Assembly: GCF_011045115.1 (NCBI RefSeq) | Contig: NZ_JAAKZG010000003.1 | Span: forward strand, 574,781-638,780 | From: Mesorhizobium zhangyense | Lineage (GTDB): Bacteria > Pseudomonadota > Alphaproteobacteria > Rhizobiales > Rhizobiaceae | Direction of reading: 5' to 3' | Length of the DNA stretch: 64,000 bases | Part shown: positions 46,007 through 55,591 of the stretch, one piece after another | Numbering within the stretch: position 1 is the stretch's first letter | How the letters are laid out: each line of letters starts with the position of its first letter | Program-made: the position numbers and the translations under genes | Notes under the pieces: generated by a model | What the model was told of the DNA's origin: nothing | The model's database searches: none | What the model saw: the letters and a program-made list of their open reading frames with translations, nothing else

Positions 46007-48822
46007 GCTGGCTCCCGCTTTCCTTCGGTTTTCCGGCCATCCTCTGGGGCCTGCTGGCGTTGCCCGTCATCTGGTGGCTGCTGCGGCTGACACCGCCGAA
46101 ACCGCAGACGGAAGTGTTTCCGCCGCTGAAGATTCTCGCCCGCGTCCTGAAACGCGAGGAAACCCCGCAAAAAAGTCCATGGTGGCTGACGCTGCTGCGC
46201 CTGCTGATGGCCGCAATTGTCGTTATGGCGCTGGCCGAGCCGGTGTTCAATCCGCGCGAAAAGCTGCCGACCAACGGCAGCGCGCTGGCGCTGGTCATCG
46301 ATAATGACTGGGCAAGCGCTCCCGATTGGGACCGCCGCGTCGCCACCGCCGAGCGCCTGATCGGCGACGCCAATTCGACCGGCGTGCCGGTACTGCTCGC
46401 CTTCACCGCCGAAAAGCCGAACGCCGAGATCGGCCCCTTCGACGCCGAAGCCGCCCGCGACAAGCTGCGCGCCACCAAGCCGCGTCCGGTTCCCACCGAC
46501 CGCCCGGCCGTCTATGCGCGGGTCGCTGCAGCACTTGAAGCGCTGCCCGGCGCCAGCGTCGCGATCCTTGCCGACGGGCTCGCTGCGCAGGGCGATGAAG
46601 CCGCCTTCAACACGCTGCTCGGCAAGAACCCCGCCGATGTCGTCTGGATCGTCCCGGACCGTCTCAACACGGTCGGGCTGAAGGCTGCCGAAAACCAGCT
46701 CGAAGGTTTTGCGCTGACCGCAATCCGTCCGCCCAGCGATGCCGGCCCGCGTCAGGTCACCGCCGGAGCCTTCGACGACAAGGGTCGCCGCATCGCCGAT
46801 GCCGCGCTAACATTCGGCGCGGGCGAAACGACGGCAACCGGCCAGATGCAGGTGCCGTTCGAACTGCGCAACGATTTCGCAGCCATCGCCATCGACGGCG
46901 AAAACCAGGCAGGCGCCGTGCGCGTGCTGGATGAAAGCTCCAAGCGCCGCCGCGTCGGCCTGCTCTCCCAGTCCGAGGCCGATCAGGCCCAGCCACTGCT
47001 GTCGCCGCTCTACTACATCCGCCGCGCGCTTGAGCCTTTCGCCGATCTGGTCGAGCCGCGCAGCCCCGACCTTGCCGACGCCATCCCGCAGCTTCTCGAC
47101 CAGAAGCCGGCGATGATCGTCATGGCCGATGTCGGCACCATCCCCGAAGCCGCGCGCCAGAAACTGATCGAATGGGTCGACAATGGCGGCACGCTGGTTC
47201 GCTTCGCCGGTTCTCGCCTCGCGGCAGCCGGCAATGACGAGGAGCTTCTGCCCGTGCGCCTGCGCCTCGGCGAACGTTCGCTCGGCGGCGCGCTGTCCTG
47301 GACCGAGCCGCAGGTCGTGGCCGAGTTTCCCGCCGGCCCGTTTGCCGACCTGACCCCGCCTTCCGAGGTCACCGTCAGCCGTCAGGTGCTGGCCGAACCC
47401 ACTGCCGATATCGTCGAGCGCACCTGGGCAAGCCTTGCCGACGGCACGCCGCTGGTCACCGGGGCGAAACGCGAAAAAGGCACCATCGTGCTGTTCCACA
47501 TCACGCCGGAAGCGACGTGGTCCAACCTGCCGATCTCGGGCAGCTTCGTCGAGATGCTGCGCCGTCTCGTCCAGCTTTCACGCAATCAGGGTTCCGCTGC
47601 CGCAAATGCCGAAGGCCAGATTGCCTCGCTCGCCCCTTACCGCATGATCGCCGCCAATGGCGCGCTCGTGCCGCCGACGCCTGACGCACGGCCGCTCACC
47701 GTCGGCCAAGGCCCTGCCTCGGTCACCATCGAAAACCCGCCCGGCCTCTATGGCAGCGAGGAAGGCGTTGTTGCCCACAACCTTCTGGGCTCGGACGCGA
47801 GTTTCACACCGCTCGTCCGCCCGCAGGTCGCAGCGCCGATCACCGAAATGCGCTATGCTTTCGACGAATCCCGGGATCTGAAAGGTCCGCTCGTGGCTGC
47901 TGCCCTGCTTTTGATGCTTCTCGACACGCTGGCCGTGTTCTGGATGGGCGGCATGTTCAACCGCCGCCGCAAGGCAGCACGCGCGGCAAGCTCTGCCGCC
48001 GTGATCCTGCTTGCCGCAGGCGTCATGTTCACGCTGTCCTCGCACGCGATGGCGCAGGACGCCAAGCCGGGCGATGCAGAGGCCATCGAAGCGGTCGCGA
48101 CCACCCGCCTCGCCTATGTGCTGACCGGCGACGCCTCCATCGACGCCATCAGCCGCGCCGGCCTCGACGGCCTGTCGCGCTTCCTCATCGACAAGACCGC
48201 GCTCGAGCCCGGCAAGCCGGCTGGCGTCGACATTTCGAAGGACGAGCTTTCCTTCTATCCGATCATCTACTGGCCGATCGACCCGAACGCCGCCATGCCG
48301 ACCGAGCAGGCCATCGCCCGCATCGACGCCTATATGCAGCAGGGCGGCACGGTGCTGTTCGACACGCGCGACCAGTATTCGACCGGCATCGACGCCGGCT
48401 CCGCCAGCCCCGCGACCGAGCGGCTGCGCGACATCCTCGGCAATCTCAACGTGCCGCCGCTGGAGCCGGTGCCGGCCGACCACGTCCTGACCAAGTCCTT
48501 CTTCATCCTTCCGGATTTCCCCGGCCGCTTCAACGGCAGCCCCCTCTGGGTCGAGGCCTCGGCCGAAGCAACCAATCCCGAGCATCGCCCCGTGCGCACC
48601 GGCGACGGTGTCACGCCGATCATGATCACCGCCAATGATTTTGCCGGCGCATGGGCCATCGACGCCAGTGGCGAGCCGATGCTGCCCACCGTTCCCGCCG
48701 ACCCCATGCAGCGCATCTATGCCTACCGCGCCGGCGTCAACATCGTCATGTACATGCTGACCGGCAACTACAAATCCGATCAGGTCCACGTGCCGGTGCT
48801 GCTCGAAAGGCTGGGGCAGTAG
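46003..48822 (+). CDS. BatA-like N terminus, DUF4159 C terminus; large membrane protein
   Basis: A 939-aa membrane protein. It starts with a TM helix (FPAILWGLLALPVIWWLL) and a second near residue 65, as in BatA. LVIDNDWASAP near residue 95 takes the place of a vWA MIDAS motif but is degenerate. A TM near residue 630 is followed by the DUF4159 domain (about 690-930), with LSFYPIIYWPIDP and GGTVLFDTRDQYSTG. Most of the middle is periplasmic by inference. ATGA overlap with DUF58. Function unknown; likely the target or partner of the MoxR ATPase. Confidence 0.85.
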   Translation: MSWLPLSFGFPAILWGLLALPVIWWLLRLTPPKPQTEVFPPLKILARVLKREETPQKSPWWLTLLRLLMAAIVVMALAEPVFNPREKLPTNGSALALVIDNDWASAPDWDRRVATAERLIGDANSTGVPVLLAFTAEKPNAEIGPFDAEAARDKLRATKPRPVPTDRPAVYARVAAALEALPGASVAILADGLAAQGDEAAFNTLLGKNPADVVWIVPDRLNTVGLKAAENQLEGFALTAIRPPSDAGPRQVTAGAFDDKGRRIADAALTFGAGETTATGQMQVPFELRNDFAAIAIDGENQAGAVRVLDESSKRRRVGLLSQSEADQAQPLLSPLYYIRRALEPFADLVEPRSPDLADAIPQLLDQKPAMIVMADVGTIPEAARQKLIEWVDNGGTLVRFAGSRLAAAGNDEELLPVRLRLGERSLGGALSWTEPQVVAEFPAGPFADLTPPSEVTVSRQVLAEPTADIVERTWASLADGTPLVTGAKREKGTIVLFHITPEATWSNLPISGSFVEMLRRLVQLSRNQGSAAANAEGQIASLAPYRMIAANGALVPPTPDARPLTVGQGPASVTIENPPGLYGSEEGVVAHNLLGSDASFTPLVRPQVAAPITEMRYAFDESRDLKGPLVAAALLLMLLDTLAVFWMGGMFNRRRKAARAASSAAVILLAAGVMFTLSSHAMAQDAKPGDAEAIEAVATTRLAYVLTGDASIDAISRAGLDGLSRFLIDKTALEPGKPAGVDISKDELSFYPIIYWPIDPNAAMPTEQAIARIDAYMQQGGTVLFDTRDQYSTGIDAGSASPATERLRDILGNLNVPPLEPVPADHVLTKSFFILPDFPGRFNGSPLWVEASAEATNPEHRPVRTGDGVTPIMITANDFAGAWAIDASGEPMLPTVPADPMQRIYAYRAGVNIVMYMLTGNYKSDQVHVPVLLERLGQ

Positions 48823-48823
48823 C

Positions 48824-50890
48824 GTGAACAACTGGTCCCTCTCCTTCGAACCCCTGCTCGGATGGCCGCTCGTCGCCGCCATCATCGTGCCGCTGGCGCT
48901 TTTGGCCGTTCTCGGCCTGTGGTTCCGGCAGCGTGGCGGCTGGCTGCGGCTTGCAGCACTTGCCGCGTTGGCGGCTGCGCTCATCAATCCGGTGCTGCTC
49001 GACGAGGACCGCGAGCCCCTGCAAAGCGTGGTCGCGCTGATCGTCGACCGCAGCCAAAGCCAGGACATCGGCAACCGCACTGCCGAGACCGATCAGGCCG
49101 TGACCACGCTGCAGGAACGGCTTGCCCGCTTCAAGCAGTTCGAAGTGCGCGTGGTCGAGGCCGGCAAGGCCGATGCCGCCGACGAGCGCACGCAGACGCG
49201 GCTGTTCTCGGCCCTCGACGGTGCTTTCCGTGACGTCCCGCCCTCCCGCATCGGCGGCGCCATCATGGTAACCGACGGGCAAGTGCATGACGTGCCCGCC
49301 GCACCCAATTTCCACGCGCCGCTCCACGCTTTGATCACCGGCGAGGAAAACGAGCGCGACCGGCGCATCCGCTTTGAAAAGGCGCCGCGCTTCGGCATCG
49401 TCGGCAAGCCGCTGGCCATGACCTACCGCGTGCTGGACACCGGCGGTGCAACTGGCGAAGTCGATGTCCGCGTTTCGGTCAACGGCCAGCAGGTCTCGGT
49501 CGAGCGCGCGACGATCGGCCAGGAAATGCCGGTCGACATCACCATTCCGACTGCCGGCCGCAACATCGTCGAGCTTCAGATCGACCGCGTCGACGGCGAA
49601 CTGACCGACACCAACAATCGCGCCATCGCGCTGGTCGACGGCATCCGCGAAAACCTGCGCGTGCTGCTGGTTTCGGGCGAGCCGCATGCCGGCGAGCGCA
49701 CATGGCGCAACCTGCTCAAGTCGGACGCCTCGGTCGATCTCGTCCACTTCACCATTCTGCGGCCGCCGGAAAAGCAGGATGGCACGCCGATCAACGAATT
49801 GTCGCTCATCGCCTTCCCGACGCGTGAACTCTTCGTCGACAAGATCAACGATTTCGACCTGATCATCTTCGACCGCTACCAGCACCGCGACGTGCTGCCG
49901 ATCCTCTATTACGACTACATCGCCGAATATGTCGAAAAGGGCGGCGCGCTGCTGATCGCCGCCGGTCCCGAATATGCCGGCGACCAGTCGATTGCGCGCA
50001 CGCCGCTGATGTCGGCCCTGCCGGCCATGCCCAGCGGCGAGGTCGTCGATCAGGCTTTCTATCCGCGCCTGACGGATGTCGGCAAACGCCATCCTGTCAC
50101 GCGCGGGCTCGAAGGCTCCGGCACCGAGCCGCCGAAATGGAGCCGCTGGTTCCGCCTTATCGGCATCGACCGGCCCGAGGGCGAAGTGGTGATGAAGGGC
50201 CCGGACGATCGCCCGCTGCTGCTGCTCGACCGCAAGGGCGAAGGCCGCGTCGGCATGTTCCTGTCCGATCAGGGCTGGCTGTGGGCGCGCGGCTTCGAGG
50301 GCGGCGGCCCACATGTCTCGCTCTATCGCCGCATCGCCCACTGGCTGATGAAGGAACCGGAACTCGAGGAAGAACGCCTGACCGCCAATGGCCGCGGCAT
50401 GACGCTGGACGTGCGCCGCCAGACCATGAGCGACGATCCCGGTGCGGCCCAGGTCATCACCCCTTCGGGCAAGGCAATGACGGTGCCGCTCTCACAGTCC
50501 GAGCCCGGCATCTTCGCCGGCAGCGTCGAAACCAACGAGATCGGCCTCTATCAGGTCGCCAATGGCGATCTCACGGCACTTGCCCATATCGGCCCGATCA
50601 ACGCACCGGAATTCGCCGACGTCATCTCGACGGAAAACATCGTGCGCCCAGCGATCGAGGCGAGCGGCGGCAGCGTGCGGCGGCTGGCGGGTCTCACCGG
50701 CATCAGCGTGCCGAGCGTCGTGCCGGTACGCGGCACGGCGGAAGCCTCCGGCCGCGACTGGATCGGCCTGCGCACCACCAATGACAGCGTGCTGAAATCG
50801 GTCAGCCGCGTGCCAATGTTTGGCGGCTTCTTTGGCCTCGGCCTGCTGCTCCTGGCGCTCGGCTCCATGTGGTATCGCGAGGGGCGGTAA
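48824..50890 (+). CDS. vWA-like membrane protein of the MoxR cluster (GTG start)
   Basis: A 688-aa membrane protein. Two N-terminal TM helices (LVAAIIVPLALLAVLGLWF and the next), a vWA-like segment with the MIDAS motif DRSQSQD near residue 68, then a GATase1-like middle (FDLIIFDRYQ, EKGGALLIAAGPEYAG) and a C-terminal TM (MFGGFFGLGLLLLALGSM). GTG 48824 starts one base after the DUF4159 stop. It completes the MoxR-DUF58-DUF4159 system. Confidence 0.82.
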   Translation: MNNWSLSFEPLLGWPLVAAIIVPLALLAVLGLWFRQRGGWLRLAALAALAAALINPVLLDEDREPLQSVVALIVDRSQSQDIGNRTAETDQAVTTLQERLARFKQFEVRVVEAGKADAADERTQTRLFSALDGAFRDVPPSRIGGAIMVTDGQVHDVPAAPNFHAPLHALITGEENERDRRIRFEKAPRFGIVGKPLAMTYRVLDTGGATGEVDVRVSVNGQQVSVERATIGQEMPVDITIPTAGRNIVELQIDRVDGELTDTNNRAIALVDGIRENLRVLLVSGEPHAGERTWRNLLKSDASVDLVHFTILRPPEKQDGTPINELSLIAFPTRELFVDKINDFDLIIFDRYQHRDVLPILYYDYIAEYVEKGGALLIAAGPEYAGDQSIARTPLMSALPAMPSGEVVDQAFYPRLTDVGKRHPVTRGLEGSGTEPPKWSRWFRLIGIDRPEGEVVMKGPDDRPLLLLDRKGEGRVGMFLSDQGWLWARGFEGGGPHVSLYRRIAHWLMKEPELEEERLTANGRGMTLDVRRQTMSDDPGAAQVITPSGKAMTVPLSQSEPGIFAGSVETNEIGLYQVANGDLTALAHIGPINAPEFADVISTENIVRPAIEASGGSVRRLAGLTGISVPSVVPVRGTAEASGRDWIGLRTTNDSVLKSVSRVPMFGGFFGLGLLLLALGSMWYREGR

Positions 50891-51076
50891 CGCTCACCTT
50901 GAAGGGGTAAGGCGTAAGCTCTCCCCCAATAGGAGTATGTTTTTCCTCCAAAGGTCGAAAATCCGCCTTGGTCGTTCTCCCAAAGACCTGATAGAGCCCG
51001 TTTCGGCCTCCAAAATCGCGCGGATTGCGCTATCGTGGGCGGCCAACCAACAGTGACGAACCAAGAGGAGCGAGCC

Positions 51077-51736
51077 ATGGGCCTGCGCATCAACGAAACC
51101 GCCCCCGATTTCACCGCCGAGACCACCCAAGGCACGGTCAAGTTCCACGACTGGATCGGCGACGGCTGGGCCGTGCTGTTCTCGCATCCGAAGAATTTCA
51201 CGCCCGTCTGCACGACGGAGCTCGGCACCATGGCCGGCCTCGAAGGCGAATTCCGCAAGCGCGGCGTCAAAATCATCGGCATCTCGGTCGATCCGGTCGA
51301 AAGCCACGCCAAGTGGAAGGACGACATCAAGACCGCGACCGGCTTCAGCGTCGACTACCCGCTGATCGGCGACAATAACCTCAAGATCGCCAAGCTCTAC
51401 GACATGCTGCCGGAAGGCGCAGGCGACAGCTCCGAAGGCCGCACGCCCGCCGACAACGCCACGGTGCGCTCGGTCTACGTCATCGGCCCGGACAAGAAGA
51501 TCAAGCTGATCCTCACCTACCCGATGACCACCGGCCGCAACTTCAACGAGATCCTGCGCGCCATCGATTCCATCCAGCTCACTGCCAAGCATCAAGTGGC
51601 GACGCCGGCCAACTGGCAGCAGGGCGAAGACGTTATCATCACCGCCGCCGTCTCCAACGAAGACGCCATCAAGCGCTTCGGCGCCTTCGAAACCATCCTG
51701 CCCTATCTGCGCAAGACCAAGCAGCCGGCTGGGTGA
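51077..51736 (+). CDS. 1-Cys peroxiredoxin (Prx6 type)
   Basis: A 219-aa peroxiredoxin. The peroxidatic Cys45 is in NFTPVCTTELG. Length and DSSEGRTPADNATVRSVYVI mark the Prx6 group, and no conserved resolving Cys is visible, so it is 1-Cys. It reduces peroxides in the cytosol. AAGAGGAG lies before the ATG. Single gene after the MoxR cluster. Confidence 0.94.
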   Translation: MGLRINETAPDFTAETTQGTVKFHDWIGDGWAVLFSHPKNFTPVCTTELGTMAGLEGEFRKRGVKIIGISVDPVESHAKWKDDIKTATGFSVDYPLIGDNNLKIAKLYDMLPEGAGDSSEGRTPADNATVRSVYVIGPDKKIKLILTYPMTTGRNFNEILRAIDSIQLTAKHQVATPANWQQGEDVIITAAVSNEDAIKRFGAFETILPYLRKTKQPAG

Positions 51737-51750
51737 GATCAAGGGCTCGG

Positions 51751-51961
51751 CGTTCCCCTCCCCCTTGAGGGGAGGGTGGCCCGTAGGGCCGGGTGGGGTC
51801 GCCGCGGCAGTGCTCGACGTTCTTTTTACGCCACACTCGGCATGAACCGACCCCCTCTGTCGCTTCGCGACATCTCCCCCTCAAGGGGGGAGAAAACGCT
51901 GGCGCACTCCGCCGTCGCCCCTCATCATGAGGTGCGAGCGTAGCGAGACTCGAAGGGCTCA
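51751..51961. repeat. two adjacent Mesorhizobium-type intergenic repeats
   Basis: 51751-51895 carries a palindrome-rich element, with CCCTCCCCCTTGAGGGGAGG on the left and a mirrored CTCCCCCTCAAGGGGGGAG on the right. 51916-51961 is a second type (CCCTCATCATGAGGTGCGAG). Both resemble common rhizobial elements from memory. The second supplies the stop codon of clpS. Confidence 0.55.
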
Positions 51962-52264
51962 CTCCTCCGGCTCGGTCGTAAACATCAGCGGATAACCCGC
52001 CGCCTTGCCAGCATCCGTCGCCCGCGTCGCCTTTGTCTCGGCCACATCCTTCGTAAACACCGCCACCACGCAAACACCGCGCTGATGCGCAGTGATCATC
52101 ACGCGATGCGCCTGATCCTCGCTCATGCGGAATTCGGCCTTCAGCACCCGCACGACGAATTCACGCGGCGTGAAATCATCATTGATCAGGATGACCTTGT
52201 GCAGCTTCGGCCGCTCGGTCTTCGGCTTCGTTTTGGTGCGGGGAATGGTGATTGTGTCGGTCAT
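51959..52264 (-). CDS. clpS: ATP-dependent Clp protease adaptor ClpS
   Basis: A 101-aa N-end-rule adaptor. KVILINDDFTPREFVVRVLK contains the family's NDDxTP motif, then VCVVAVFTKDVAETKA. It hands destabilised N-terminal substrates to ClpAP. No clpA is adjacent, as for ClpS2-type copies in alphaproteobacteria, though I cannot tell ClpS1 from ClpS2. Its stop lies at the edge of the intergenic repeat. Confidence 0.93.
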   Translation of the reverse strand: MTDTITIPRTKTKPKTERPKLHKVILINDDFTPREFVVRVLKAEFRMSEDQAHRVMITAHQRGVCVVAVFTKDVAETKATRATDAGKAAGYPLMFTTEPEE

Positions 52265-52353
52265 CGGACGCGCGGATGATGGATGCGACGATCGCCAAGT
52301 TTCGCACAAACGGGCCGGATGGTCCATTCAGTTATCCGCGAGCGGCTTCAGCC

Positions 52354-53538
52354 CTACCGCCTCAGCACCGCGCTCAACACATCCCTGATACCGATCGCGC
52401 CGACAAACCGCGACTGCTCGTCGAACAGAGCCACCGGTGAAGTCTGGCTGCGGTGCATGGCGAGCATGACGGTTTTCAACGAAGTGCCGGGCTTTGCCCA
52501 GAACACCTGCGGCGCATCGTCGGGCAGGTTTTCGATGTCGTCGCACGACACCCACACCGCCGGCTGACCGTTTCGTTCGGCAGCCGCCACCATGCCGTCC
52601 TTGTCGATCTTGAAGCGCGTCGTCTGACGCCGGTCGAGCCAGAGCCAGCCGCCCCGGCCCGCCGATTCCAGATCGCGCCGGTCGCGCATGACGTTCCATG
52701 CGGTCAGCACCGACAGCGGGTTCACATTCGAGATGAACTCGCGGACATAGTCGTTCGCCGGGCGCAGCACGATGTCTTCCGGCGCGCCGGTCTGGACGAT
52801 GCGCCCGCCCTCCATGATGGTGATGTGGCTGCCGATCTTCAGCGCCTCTTCCAGATCGTGGCTGACGAAGATGATTGTCTTCTTCAGCTTTTCCTGAAGC
52901 TGCAGAAGCTCGTCCTGCAGCTTGGTGCGGATCAGCGGGTCGAGCGCGGAAAACGGCTCGTCCATGAGCAGGATCGGCGCTTCGGTGGCAAAAGCACGCG
53001 CCAGGCCGACGCGCTGCTGCATGCCGCCCGAAAGCTCATGGGCGTATTTCTTCGCCCATGGCGTCAGGTTGACCAGCTCGAGCTGCTTGCCGACCTTCTG
53101 CTTGCGCTCCGCCTCCGGCATGCCGGCAAGCTCCAGCCCGAGGCCGACATTTTCCTCCACGGTGCGCCACGGCAGCAGGCCGAATTGCTGGAACACCATG
53201 GCCACCTGCTTCTGGCGCAGGCGGCGCAAGGTCGCCTCGTCGCAGGTCACGACATCGACGGTCTTGTCGCCATCCTTGACCAGCACTTGGCCCCGGGAGA
53301 CGACGTTGAGCCGGTTGACGGCGCGCAGCAGCGTCGACTTGCCCGAGCCCGACAGGCCCATCAGCACCGAAATCTCGCCCTCGTGAACGGTGAGATTGGC
53401 CCCGGCGCAGCCCAGCACATTGCCGGTCTTTTCCAGGATTTCCGAACGGCTGGCACCCTTGTCGACCATGGCCAGCGCATCGGCCGTGTCGGGGCCGAAG
53501 ATGATGTCGACATTCTTGAAGTCTACGGCGACGTTCAT
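52354..53538 (-). CDS. choV: choline ABC transporter ATPase
   Basis: A 394-aa glycine betaine/choline-type ATPase. Walker A GLSGSGKST, signature LSGGMQQRVGLARAFA, Walker B ILLMDEPFSALDP. The C-terminal 100 residues form a degenerate CBS-type domain ending DEQSRFVGAIGIRDVLSAVL. Its start overlaps choW. Choline assignment is by the ChoXWV gene set; no bet genes adjoin it here. Confidence 0.9.
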   Translation of the reverse strand: MNVAVDFKNVDIIFGPDTADALAMVDKGASRSEILEKTGNVLGCAGANLTVHEGEISVLMGLSGSGKSTLLRAVNRLNVVSRGQVLVKDGDKTVDVVTCDEATLRRLRQKQVAMVFQQFGLLPWRTVEENVGLGLELAGMPEAERKQKVGKQLELVNLTPWAKKYAHELSGGMQQRVGLARAFATEAPILLMDEPFSALDPLIRTKLQDELLQLQEKLKKTIIFVSHDLEEALKIGSHITIMEGGRIVQTGAPEDIVLRPANDYVREFISNVNPLSVLTAWNVMRDRRDLESAGRGGWLWLDRRQTTRFKIDKDGMVAAAERNGQPAVWVSCDDIENLPDDAPQVFWAKPGTSLKTVMLAMHRSQTSPVALFDEQSRFVGAIGIRDVLSAVLRR

Positions 53539-54389
53539 TTCTTGCCTCCGACGCCGATGCGCGTCATGCGGTCGAGTACGATGGCGAGCACGACGATTGC
53601 GAGACCCGCCTCAAGACCGAGGTCGATCCTGCGCGAGCCGAGTGCGCGGTTGATTTCGGTGCCGAGCCCGCCGGCGCCGATGAGGGCTGCGAACACCACC
53701 ATCGACAGCGACAGCATGATGCACTGGGTCAGTCCGGCCATGATTGTCGGCAGGGCCGCCGGCAGTTCCACCTTCCACAGCAGTTGCCGCTTGGTCGCCC
53801 CGAAGGCTTCGCCGGCCTCGACGATCGCGGTCGGCACCGAGACGACACCCAGATGCGTGAGCCGCACGGCGGTCGGGATGACGAAGATGATGGTGACGAT
53901 GAGACCCGGCGCATTGCCGAGGCCAAACAGGGTCAGCACCGGGATCAGGTAGACGAAGGTCGGCAGCGTCTGCATCAGGTCCAGCACCGGCAGCATGATG
54001 CGGTAGACCTTCGGCTTGTGCGCGGCCCAGATGCCGAGCGGCACGCCGATGGCCATCGAGGCAGCGGCAGCGGCCACCACCAGCACCAGCGTCTGCACGG
54101 TCTGCTTCCACAGGCCCTGATTGATGATGAACAGCAGCCCGAGTGCGACGCCGATCGCCAGCGGCCGCGAGCGCTGCAGGAAATAGGCGATACCCGCGAT
54201 GATCAGAACCAGCAGCACCGGCGGCACCATCAGCAAACCATCGACGATGCCGTTGAGAAGGAAGTTGAGGCCGTTCGAAAAGCCGCGGAAGATCGCGTCG
54301 AAATTGTCGGTGAGGAAGGTGAAGAACGCCTTGCCCCAGGCACCGATCGGTATCTTGTAGCTGGCCAGGAATTGCGAAACCGGATCCAT
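53535..54389 (-). CDS. choW: choline ABC transporter permease
   Basis: A 284-aa ProW-type permease. Six TM helices are visible, starting near GLLMVPPVLLVLIIAGIAYF, and the coupling motif lies in EAGEAFGATKRQLLWKVELP. It pairs with ChoV and ChoX. It lies 108 bases downstream of choX with a terminator-like hairpin between, which could lower its expression relative to the binding protein. Confidence 0.91.
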   Translation of the reverse strand: MDPVSQFLASYKIPIGAWGKAFFTFLTDNFDAIFRGFSNGLNFLLNGIVDGLLMVPPVLLVLIIAGIAYFLQRSRPLAIGVALGLLFIINQGLWKQTVQTLVLVVAAAAASMAIGVPLGIWAAHKPKVYRIMLPVLDLMQTLPTFVYLIPVLTLFGLGNAPGLIVTIIFVIPTAVRLTHLGVVSVPTAIVEAGEAFGATKRQLLWKVELPAALPTIMAGLTQCIMLSLSMVVFAALIGAGGLGTEINRALGSRRIDLGLEAGLAIVVLAIVLDRMTRIGVGGKK

Positions 54390-54429
54390 TGCGTCCCTCT
54401 CCCGCCGTCTCGACGGTCATGTGCTTTGG

Positions 54430-54466
54430 AACAAAACGGCGCAGCCGGCTTTCCGACGGCTGCGCC
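54430..54466 (-). terminator. terminator-like hairpin between choX and choW
   Basis: A 10-bp perfect stem (GGCGCAGCCG at 54438-54447 with CGGCTGCGCC at 54457-54466) and a nine-base loop. On the minus strand GTTTTGTT follows. It sits after choX and before choW, so it should cut part of the transcripts and favour ChoX. Confidence 0.65.
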
Positions 54467-54497
54467 CTTGCATCACTTCATGCCTTTGCAGGCTGTT

Positions 54498-55430
54498 TCA
54501 GCTGCCAAGCGCGGTCTTCACCGCAGCGGCCGCGTCGCCGCCGTCGAAGGTGGTTACGCCGGCAATCCAGGGCGTCACGGCGTCCGGGTTCTTCTTCAGC
54601 CAGTCGGTCGCGACCGTGTTGGCATCGCTGCCCTTCAGGATCGCATCCATCATCTCGCCTTCCATGTCCAGGTTGAACTTGAGGTTGGCGATGAACTTGC
54701 CGGCATTCGGGCACTCGGTCAGGTAACCCTTGCGCACATTGGTGCTGACGGTGGCGGCACCAAAGCCCGAATCGCCCATGCCGTCGAGATAGGTGATCTT
54801 CATGGCGCCCATGACCGGATGCGGCGTCCAGCCGAGGAAAGCGATCCACTCGTTGTTCTTCATCGACTGTTCGGCCTGAGTAAGCATGCCGGCTTCGGAC
54901 GATTCGACCAGCTCGAAACCTTCGAGATTGTCGGCCGGGTTCTTGATCATGTCGAGGATGATTCGGTTGCCGTCATTGCCGGCCTCGATGCCGTAGATCT
55001 TGCCGTCGAACTTGTCCTTGAACTTGCCGAGGTCGGTCAGCGTCTTGACGCCGGCTTCCGCGACATAGCTCGGCACGACGATGCCGTAGCCCGCGCCGGT
55101 CAGGTTTTCGCTGACGGTCTCGACCGAGCCGTCGGCGGTGTATTCCTTGATGTCGCTGGTCATCGACGGCATCCAATTGCCGAGGAAGACGTCGAGATCC
55201 TTGTTCTTCAGCGACGCATAGGTCACCGGCACCGAAAGCTGGATAACCTGCGGCTCATAGCCGAGCGCGGTCAGCAGCACGGAAGCGACGCCCGTGGTCG
55301 CCTGGATGTCGGTCCAGCCGACATCGGAGAGCCGCACGGTCTTGCAGCTTTCAGGATCGGCAGCGTATGCGACACCGGACGCCAAAAATGCCACCAGGCC
55401 AACGCCGGCGGCGAGTGCTTTCATATTCAT
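54498..55430 (-). CDS. choX: choline ABC transporter substrate-binding protein
   Basis: A 310-aa periplasmic binding protein. Signal peptide MNMKALAAGVGLVAFLASGV, cleavage near AYA. The mature part has TVRLSDVGWTDIQATTG, YASLKNKDLDVFLGNWMPSM and NEWIAFLGWTPHPVM; Trp-rich sites typical of quaternary amine binding. Full length. First gene of choXWV on this strand. Confidence 0.92.
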   Translation of the reverse strand: MNMKALAAGVGLVAFLASGVAYAADPESCKTVRLSDVGWTDIQATTGVASVLLTALGYEPQVIQLSVPVTYASLKNKDLDVFLGNWMPSMTSDIKEYTADGSVETVSENLTGAGYGIVVPSYVAEAGVKTLTDLGKFKDKFDGKIYGIEAGNDGNRIILDMIKNPADNLEGFELVESSEAGMLTQAEQSMKNNEWIAFLGWTPHPVMGAMKITYLDGMGDSGFGAATVSTNVRKGYLTECPNAGKFIANLKFNLDMEGEMMDAILKGSDANTVATDWLKKNPDAVTPWIAGVTTFDGGDAAAAVKTALGS

Positions 55431-55591
55431 GGAATTCTCCCATTGTGATTCTTGTGCGGCAGTAGCTACGATTTCTTGCCGTTCGTATCCTTAAGCCAAA
55501 CACCATTTTGGTGTGGTTTCAAGCGGTAAGGCGGGGCGAGCCGCGCCGCTCACTTATCTGTGCGCGACACGGCAACCCTCCTAAATCTTAT

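Noticed and set aside
47578..50341. Long minus-strand frames across the MoxR cluster
   Set aside because: Antisense shadows caused by high GC at third positions; no recognisable domains.
52453..55448. Long plus-strand frames across choXWV
   Set aside because: Antisense to three well-supported genes; His/Arg-rich composition typical of shadows.
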